Origin: an uncultured Lachnospiraceae bacterium
Lineage (GTDB): Bacteria > Bacillota > Clostridia > Lachnospirales > Lachnospiraceae
Reading direction: 5' to 3'
DNA: 37,866 bases
Assembly (NCBI GenBank): GCA_947626415.1
Contig: CANQSA010000023.1
Coordinates: forward strand, 1 to 37,866
Each line of letters starts with the position of its first letter. Positions within the stretch are counted from its first letter, which is position 1. Below, in pieces: positions 32,691 through 37,866 of the stretch. The position numbers and the translations under genes were made by a program. The notes beneath the pieces were generated by a model, which did not search any database, was not told the DNA's origin, and saw nothing but the letters and a program-made list of their open reading frames with translations.

Positions 32691-35555
32691 TTATTTTCCG
32701 TTATATTTTACTTTCTTCCCGGCCGTATTGTAACCGCTGGTATAGGCGCTTGCGTTACTGTTGATGCAGCGTACCGTAAAGGTATAGGTCGTTCCCTTCT
32801 TTGCCTTCTTCCATGTATAACTGGTGGATGTCGTATCTGTCAGTTTCGTCCACTTCCCGTTCTTCTTATAGAATACACGGTACTTCTGGGCGCCGCTTAC
32901 CCTGCCCCAGCTGATCTTCACGCCGCCTTTTACATTGATCGCGCCGCTCAGCTTCGGCGTCGCTACCCGCTTGAATGCCTTGCCGGTCTTATTATAGGTA
33001 CTGGAATCACTTCCGTTAAAAGCGCGGACCGTATAGGTATAGCTCTTCCCTAAGGTCGCGTTGATCGTGCAGCTGGTTCCGCTTGTCTCTCTTAACTGCT
33101 TCCAGCCTTTTGCCGTCTTGTAATATACCCGGTACTTAGCTGCGCCTGTTACCTTGCCCCAGGTGATCTTTAACCCAGAGTTGTTGGCTTCAAACTTCTT
33201 GATCTCCGGCTGCGCCAGATAACGGATGCTCTTCCCGGACGCATTGTAGCCGCTGGTAAAAGTCTTTCCATCGTTGCTTACGCACCGCACGGTAAAGGTG
33301 TAGCTGGTCCCGCTCGCCGCGCCTGCCCAAGTGTAACTGGTCCCTGTGGTATCGGCGATCTTCGTCCATTTGCCGTTCTTCTTATAGAAGATACGGTATT
33401 TGACTGCACCTGTTACCTTGTTCCAGGTCAGTTTCAGACCGCCGTTTGTATTTTCTATTTTAGAAATGGAAGGTGCCGCTATGTACCGGATGCTCTTCCC
33501 GGCTGTATTGTAATTGCTGGTATAATAACTTCCGTCACTGCTTACACACCGCACGGTAAAGGTGTAACTGGTTCCGCTCGCCGCGCCCTTCCAGGTGTAA
33601 CTGGTTCCTGTGGTATCGGCGATCTTCGTCCATTTGCCGTTCTTCTTATAGAAGATACGATATTTGGCTGCACCTGTTACCTTGTTCCAGGTCAGCTTTA
33701 CGCCGCCGTTTGCATTCTCTACTTTGGAAATCTTAGGAGTTGTCAATTGTTTTGGCTCATCTAATGCAACAAACTTAATATTATTTTCTTTTGCATAGTT
33801 TTGTGCATAAGAACCGCTATAACCTTTGATTGTTAAATTATCGCACCCATTAAATGCTCCTTCCCCAATAATTGTCACGCTTGCTGGTATCGTGATCTCA
33901 CTTAAATTTTTGCATCCATCAAATGCATATGCATTAATTGTTTTTATCCCTTCCGGAATGCTTACTTTCATAAGGTTATTACAATTACTAAATGCATCTG
34001 GAGCAATCGATGTCACCTTCCTTTTACCAATTTTCAATGGTATTTCTATTTCTGTTATTTCTTTATCAGTACCTCTATAGGCAACCTCAGCTGATTCATC
34101 TTCTAATGCTGATTCATCTTCTAATAATATGTGAAAAGCCCATTCATCTGCATAATCAATATCCCGGAATAAAATGTAATTATACCGGGCATATTCTTCT
34201 GCGCAAGAATTACTATAACCATTAATAATTATATTGTAACAATCTCTAAATGCACTATCAAAAATTGCAGTTACACTTACCGGAATTATAATATCATTTA
34301 AGTTATAACACTCCTCAAAGGCGCTTCTACCTATTTCCGTTATACCATCTGGTATAGTAATATTTATCAAGCTGTTGCAACCATAAAATGTGAAATCTTC
34401 AATAGTTGTTATTTTTTTCGGTATGTTAATTGTTTCCAAATTTTCACAACAGGAAAATGCACTCATTTCAATCTGCGTTATGCTCTCTGGTAATCTTACA
34501 CTTACCAAATTGTCGCAATAAGCAAATGCACCATTTCCGATTACACTTACACTATCAGGTACTACAAATGATGTGTTTTTATTTCCTCCTGCATACTGTA
34601 TCATTTCATTTTGTTTTTTATTATATAAATTTCCATCTTTTGAACTATAATATTGATTTTCTTGTTCTACATTAATGTTAAGTAAACTGTCGCATCCATA
34701 AGTCAATCCTTGTCCAATTTCTGTTACGCTTTTTGATATCCTAATTTCTGTCAAACTGGTGCAACCCATGAATGCTTGATCACCAATACTTGCAGTCCCT
34801 TCCGGTATAATAATTTCTGTAAGACTGGTACAATCCATAAATGCTTGATCACCAATACTTGCAGTCCCTTCCGGTATAATAATTTCTGTAAGACTGGTAC
34901 AATCCATAAATGCACCATTCTCAATCCATTCCACATCGCTCGGAATAGTAATAGATGTTAAATATTTGCAATATCCAAATGCACGTGGCAAAATATGAGT
35001 TACACCATTTGGTATTATAAATGATGTATTCTTTTTTCCTATTGCATACTGTATCAATTCAGTTTGCGTTTTATTATATAGGTTTCCATCTTTTGAACTG
35101 TAATATTGATTTCCTTGTTTTACATTAATGCTCGTTAAACTCGTACATCTTTCAAATGCCTGGTTTCCAATCCCTGTTACACTTTCCGGTATCGTAATCT
35201 CTGTCAGACTGTAACAGTGGACGAATGCCTGATACCCAATTACTTCAATGCCTTCTGGGATTGTAATTTCTGTTAAGTTACCACAATCAGCAAATACTTC
35301 AGGACCAAGACGTTTTACTTTCTCCCCGTTTATTTCTTTAGGTATTTCTATGATTCTGTCTGTTCCTGTATATCCAGTTATTTGAATATACCTTTCGGCT
35401 CCAGTCCAAATCGCCTCATATTCCCAGTCTCCACTTGTCTCAGCCTTCGCCTCCTCTACGCCGGCATCCCCCGGCAGATATCCGCCGACCGGCGTAAAGC
35501 CGAATGCCAGCGCCAGCGCACAGATCCCTGCTAAGAAGCTTCTTCCTTTTCTCAT
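32691..35555 (-). CDS. BspA-type LRR surface protein with four fibronectin III domains
   Basis: 954 residues. The signal peptide (about 1-40) is nearly identical to that of the first LRR protein. LRR_5 repeats run from about 55 to 610 with units such as IGDQAFMDCTSLTEIIIPEG. Four fibronectin III domains follow (about 615-954), each with a KYRIFYKKNGKWTKIADTT-like core. It ends at YNGK with no membrane anchor or sorting signal, so it is probably secreted or held non-covalently. The ATG at 35555 follows AGGAGG at eight nucleotides. Two LRR units are an exact 69-nt duplication. The LRR half is more A/T-rich than the signal-peptide and Fn3 parts. Confidence 0.9.
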   Translation of the reverse strand: MRKGRSFLAGICALALAFGFTPVGGYLPGDAGVEEAKAETSGDWEYEAIWTGAERYIQITGYTGTDRIIEIPKEINGEKVKRLGPEVFADCGNLTEITIPEGIEVIGYQAFVHCYSLTEITIPESVTGIGNQAFERCTSLTSINVKQGNQYYSSKDGNLYNKTQTELIQYAIGKKNTSFIIPNGVTHILPRAFGYCKYLTSITIPSDVEWIENGAFMDCTSLTEIIIPEGTASIGDQAFMDCTSLTEIIIPEGTASIGDQAFMGCTSLTEIRISKSVTEIGQGLTYGCDSLLNINVEQENQYYSSKDGNLYNKKQNEMIQYAGGNKNTSFVVPDSVSVIGNGAFAYCDNLVSVRLPESITQIEMSAFSCCENLETINIPKKITTIEDFTFYGCNSLINITIPDGITEIGRSAFEECYNLNDIIIPVSVTAIFDSAFRDCYNIIINGYSNSCAEEYARYNYILFRDIDYADEWAFHILLEDESALEDESAEVAYRGTDKEITEIEIPLKIGKRKVTSIAPDAFSNCNNLMKVSIPEGIKTINAYAFDGCKNLSEITIPASVTIIGEGAFNGCDNLTIKGYSGSYAQNYAKENNIKFVALDEPKQLTTPKISKVENANGGVKLTWNKVTGAAKYRIFYKKNGKWTKIADTTGTSYTWKGAASGTSYTFTVRCVSSDGSYYTSNYNTAGKSIRYIAAPSISKIENTNGGLKLTWNKVTGAVKYRIFYKKNGKWTKIADTTGTSYTWAGAASGTSYTFTVRCVSNDGKTFTSGYNASGKSIRYLAQPEIKKFEANNSGLKITWGKVTGAAKYRVYYKTAKGWKQLRETSGTSCTINATLGKSYTYTVRAFNGSDSSTYNKTGKAFKRVATPKLSGAINVKGGVKISWGRVSGAQKYRVFYKKNGKWTKLTDTTSTSYTWKKAKKGTTYTFTVRCINSNASAYTSGYNTAGKKVKYNGK
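34771..34908. repeat. Exact 69-bp tandem duplication in the LRR coding region
   Basis: 34771-34839 and 34840-34908 are identical at every base, encoding two identical 23-residue LRR_5 units. Identity at silent positions shows the duplication is recent. Confidence 0.95.
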
Positions 35556-35786
35556 TGTCACAACCTCCTGTTTTCTCTGATTTCTGTTCAACATTCCTAA
35601 ATTTCAGAAACTGACGTTCTGTTTTCTATCAGATTTTACCATAAGGTATAGCAAATGAGAAGAATTTTCAAATATTACTATATATTTTTCTTTGATTTAT
35701 TTTTTCTGCAATGCGTTATTCTATCTATAATTGTTGTAATTTAGTAAAAATATTAAGTTTTTTCAGATTTGTGCATATTACACAAA
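35466..35786 (-). repeat. Duplicated LRR 5' region, copy B
   Basis: Partner of 28861-29180. It covers the signal-peptide codons and 231 nt upstream of the second LRR gene, and ends nine nucleotides before the third Rpn copy's stop. No gene is seen in the non-coding part. Confidence 0.85.
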
Positions 35787-35794
35787 CCGTAACC

Positions 35795-36019
35795 TTACAT
35801 CTTTTTTCTTTTTAAAATTTTTTCCACTTCTTCTTTATCTTTTTCTGTCACACGGCTGATCTCTGCAGCGGTCATTCCATTTTGGTGCATCACCCAAATC
35901 AAATGTCCTTCTCCCTGACTGATTCCTTGACTGATTCCTTGACTAATTCCCTGACTGATTCCCTGACTGACTCCTGCTGTCCTCGCCTCTTCCATCATCA
36001 TATCCAATGCCAGACACAT
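35795..36019 (-). CDS. Putative internal small protein (RpnS-like), 5 repeats
   Basis: 74 residues starting MCLALDMMMEEARTAG at the ATG at 36019. The internal site reads GGAGGAAG, with GGAGG (36031-36035) eleven nucleotides from the ATG because of a 3-nt insertion; the GGAAG part keeps eight-nucleotide spacing. It is proposed as the separately translated antitoxin by analogy with E. coli Rpn. Confidence 0.45.
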   Translation of the reverse strand: MCLALDMMMEEARTAGVSQGISQGISQGISQGISQGEGHLIWVMHQNGMTAAEISRVTEKDKEEVEKILKRKKM

Positions 36020-36796
36020 ATCTACCGCTTCCTCCTTTTCTTTCTTTGCTTCCTCTGGAAACCGGCTGTTCGTATGGCTCTCAATCACTCGGATCGCCTC
36101 CCGGCTCACCGCATGCGCATGCCGGTCTCTCCGCACCGCCTCTTCCAGCTTCTCCCGGTCCTTCCCGTACCGAAACCACTTAAACACCATCCCCAGGTCC
36201 GTTTGGAACAGATCCAGTTCTTCCTCCTTCATCCGGTGCGGGTCGATCAGGTGGATCTTATAATCCTGGATCCACGGCTCTAACCGCCGGTCCCGGATCT
36301 CTAACATCTCCCGCAGGCTCACCGGGCCGTCCCACGCCTCCTGCGACAGGTTTAAGACTGCCGTGATCACCGGCAGAATCCGTTCGCCCCGGTGGATCCC
36401 GGATAAGAATTCTTCCGAACTCTCTCCGTAATCGTGTTCCTGCCTGTGCTGCCTCCCGAGGTCCTCCACCTGTTTGGTATAGGACAGGCTGTCATACAGC
36501 ATGTTCCGGACCGGCATGGCGTAATGCGTCTTCGCCTGGGCGTCGATTCCGAGCAGGAGATAGGCTGCCCTCCCGTCCTCCCCGGAGGAGAGCACCTTGA
36601 TCTGGTCCCGGATCCGTTCCAGGGCAAGCCCCTTTCCCATCTTCCCGTAAGGGACTGCTATCTCCACCGGATCCAGCGGGGAAAGCTGCTCCGGGCGGAT
36701 CTCCTGCCTGCCCTGGTAGAGCAACATGTTAAAGAGGTCCGCAAACACTGCGCTGTTCCCGATATACTGTTTTGCGTAAATATCCTTTCTGCCCAT
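35795..36796 (-). CDS. Rpn-family PD-(D/E)XK nuclease / putative transposase (5-repeat copy)
   Basis: 333 residues, nearly identical to the copy at 31464-32402 except for the repeat region and a few substitutions. Active-site candidates Asp64 and Asp85-x-Gln87 are retained. It carries five SQGI-type four-residue repeats between MMMEEARTAG and EGHLIWVMHQ, and one extra Glu before the internal start. The promoter, palindrome and 5' UTR are also duplicated. It lies directly upstream of the second LRR gene, repeating the order seen at the first LRR gene. Confidence 0.88.
   Translation of the reverse strand: MGRKDIYAKQYIGNSAVFADLFNMLLYQGRQEIRPEQLSPLDPVEIAVPYGKMGKGLALERIRDQIKVLSSGEDGRAAYLLLGIDAQAKTHYAMPVRNMLYDSLSYTKQVEDLGRQHRQEHDYGESSEEFLSGIHRGERILPVITAVLNLSQEAWDGPVSLREMLEIRDRRLEPWIQDYKIHLIDPHRMKEEELDLFQTDLGMVFKWFRYGKDREKLEEAVRRDRHAHAVSREAIRVIESHTNSRFPEEAKKEKEEAVDMCLALDMMMEEARTAGVSQGISQGISQGISQGISQGEGHLIWVMHQNGMTAAEISRVTEKDKEEVEKILKRKKM
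35914..35973. repeat. 12-bp minisatellite, five units (GISQ-coding)
   Basis: Five tandem units related to CCYTGACTGATT, one with an A for G (GACTAATT) and the last with C for T. It is homologous to the seven-unit array at 29374-29457. Confidence 0.95.
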
Positions 36797-36825
36797 CCGT
36801 TTTCCTCCATTATAACTGATTATTT

Positions 36826-36843
36826 TATATATTGCAATATATA
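36826..36843. promoter_or_regulatory. 18-bp perfect palindrome before Rpn copy 3
   Basis: Identical to the palindrome at 32432-32449 and at the same distance from the start codon. Confidence 0.5.
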
Positions 36844-36907
36844 CTTTCTTTTTATTGGTTTATTATATGCTCACTTATTATTTTTTATCTTTACTGTGTT
36901 GTATGCT

Positions 36908-36936
36908 ATTATATCTGTTATATCTCTTTTTGTCAA
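36908..36936 (-). promoter_or_regulatory. Perfect-consensus promoter of Rpn copy 3
   Basis: TTGACA (36931-36936), 17-nt spacer, TATAAT (36908-36913) on the minus strand, the same as before copy 2. Confidence 0.85.
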
Positions 36937-37008
36937 TCCCTATTTTATATCATTTTTGTAAAATATCTTATTGCGTAAATTATCTGCATTCTTTCTGGAT
37001 CCTTCTCA

Positions 37009-37076
37009 TAAAAACCTGCCTCCCAGCTCTGTCTCCCAACCCAGACAGCACTTCCCCTCCCATATAAAAAACATTA
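37009..37076. repeat. Relic related to the second LRR gene's terminator region
   Basis: Shares the pattern CTGCC-CC...TCTGTCT...AACCCA.AC.GCA...TAAAAAACA with 32621-32690. The stem is no longer well paired. It stands where a third LRR gene's 3' end would be expected upstream of Rpn copy 3, but no LRR coding sequence follows. Confidence 0.5.
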
Positions 37077-37162
37077 CAAACAACATATCCAGGTAATCCC
37101 AGACGTCTTTTTTTGCTTCCCTGAAGAAAAAAATTTTAAGGTAGCGCAATTTTTTTTAAAGG

Positions 37163-37190
37163 TTGAGTTGCCTCCGGGTTAGGGTATGGT
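37163..37190 (+). promoter_or_regulatory. Candidate promoter of the plus-strand gene
   Basis: TTGAGT (37163-37168), 16-nt spacer, TATGGT (37185-37190); an alternative -10 is TATCAT at 37192. The spacer contains CCTCCGGGTTAGGG, an imperfect dyad reminiscent of MerR-type promoters. CCGGGT (37174-37179) also pairs with ACCCGG (37205-37210) across the start region. Tentative. Confidence 0.35.
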
Positions 37191-37235
37191 GTATCATAGA
37201 CGTCACCCGGGAAAAATAAAACCAATCAGGAAAGG

Positions 37236-37772
37236 ATGGTTAAAATGATTTACAAAAAAATACTCAGTGAAGACAAACAAGAATTCTATCGACGCTGTAT
37301 CGATCTGGCGTTTCACGGAAAAACGGAAGAACTGAGAAAAGAAATTGCTAATGGCGCTCCGATCATGGGATTGACCCCAGAACTCATTACCCATTCGCAT
37401 GTTTTGCCAAGTCAATATTCGTCGAACTTGCCTTCCGTTTATACAACTGTGGAAGCGGCTGTTCTGGCAGGACAGTATGAGACCCTTTGCATGCTGATCG
37501 AAGAAGGAGAAAAGCAGCACACAAATGTATTTGATCTGAGAAACAGCTGCCTGCAGTACATAATTTTATACTGTAGAGATGAGAGGATCGTCAGTCTGGC
37601 ACTTTCCAAAAGCAAATATCATTTTGAAGAATTGCTGAATATCCCACTGGATCGTCTTATTCAGGATAACGAGGTAATGATGTCTGCTCTGCGCGAAATC
37701 GGATATTTTGGGAATATGGATGCAGACGGAAATTATAGGTATAAGCCGGAATACGATTTAGAAATGGTATAG
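37236..37772 (+). CDS. Hypothetical protein, possibly ankyrin-like
   Basis: 178 residues, the only convincing plus-strand protein gene in the window. It starts MVKMIYKKILSEDKQEFYRR and is mostly helical by composition. VEAAVLAGQYETLCMLIEEG resembles one ankyrin-type repeat. No signal peptide or membrane segment is seen. AGGAAAGG precedes two candidate ATGs (37236 and 37245), and the second is better spaced. It lies outside the LRR/Rpn block and is oriented away from it. I do not recognise a named family. Nothing is seen from 37773 to the end of the window. Confidence 0.7.
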   Translation: MVKMIYKKILSEDKQEFYRRCIDLAFHGKTEELRKEIANGAPIMGLTPELITHSHVLPSQYSSNLPSVYTTVEAAVLAGQYETLCMLIEEGEKQHTNVFDLRNSCLQYIILYCRDERIVSLALSKSKYHFEELLNIPLDRLIQDNEVMMSALREIGYFGNMDADGNYRYKPEYDLEMV

Positions 37773-37866
37773 ATCTATCAGATAAGAACAGTCCAGCGGT
37801 GATATGTCAAGAGTAAATTGAAATTGTTTTTGAATTATTTTCATATCATTTGCTGAAAAAAGGGTA

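Noticed and set aside
37174-37210. Terminator formed by CCGGGT/ACCCGG near the plus-strand gene
   Set aside because: The loop is 25 nt and no T-run follows. It overlaps the candidate promoter region and is better left as a possible dyad.

Overview
The window reads as chromosomal DNA of a gut-type Clostridia, most likely Lachnospiraceae. The basis is low-to-mid GC, strong GGAGG ribosome sites, consensus TTGACA/TATAAT promoters, IspD (MEP-pathway) isoprenoid synthesis, a dimeric glycyl-tRNA synthetase, an FMN riboswitch upstream of an ECF S-component, and BspA-type leucine-rich-repeat surface proteins. Nearly every gene is on the minus strand. One clear gene (37236-37772) is on the plus strand.

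Region 1-19700 is housekeeping. At the left edge a textbook rRNA-type promoter (TTGACA-17-TATATT with an A/T-rich upstream element) fires toward position 1, so a 16S gene probably starts just outside the window. Two tRNA-Ser genes (GGA and TGA anticodons) follow an eight-gene run: ycxB-like, tsaE, tsaB, rimI, a zinc-ribbon protein, rnz, tsaD, ispD. This carries most of the t6A tRNA-modification machinery plus RNase Z. Next come a secreted SleB-like hydrolase with Ig-like repeats, a riboflavin-type transporter under an FMN riboswitch, and a threonine-branch cluster (lysC, ACT regulator, hom, and an ApgM-family protein in the homoserine-kinase slot). Then glyQS with a lipoprotein, and an M16 peptidase-era-recO run.

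Region 19700-25500 holds a GH43 and a GH51 arabinofuranosidase gene (arabinan or arabinoxylan use) and an L-asparaginase. The asparaginase is preceded by an unusual leader of four consecutive hairpins that also encodes a 46-residue ORF with its own Shine-Dalgarno.

Region 25500-37000 is an accessory, repeat-built block. It has two large LRR_5 surface proteins with near-identical promoters and signal peptides, alternating with three copies (two complete, one truncated) of an Rpn-family PD-(D/E)XK nuclease, and one IS3-family element. The Rpn copies look like genes-within-genes. Each has an internal GGAGG plus ATG that would make a separate C-terminal small protein, and a four-residue GISQ repeat varies 7/0/5 between copies. 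The truncated copy keeps the internal small ORF and its Shine-Dalgarno but not the nuclease domain, so it could be an orphan antitoxin. This is the most interesting system in the window.

All calls come from reading the sequence. No database search was run. Family names rest on recognised motifs, and residue positions are approximate.
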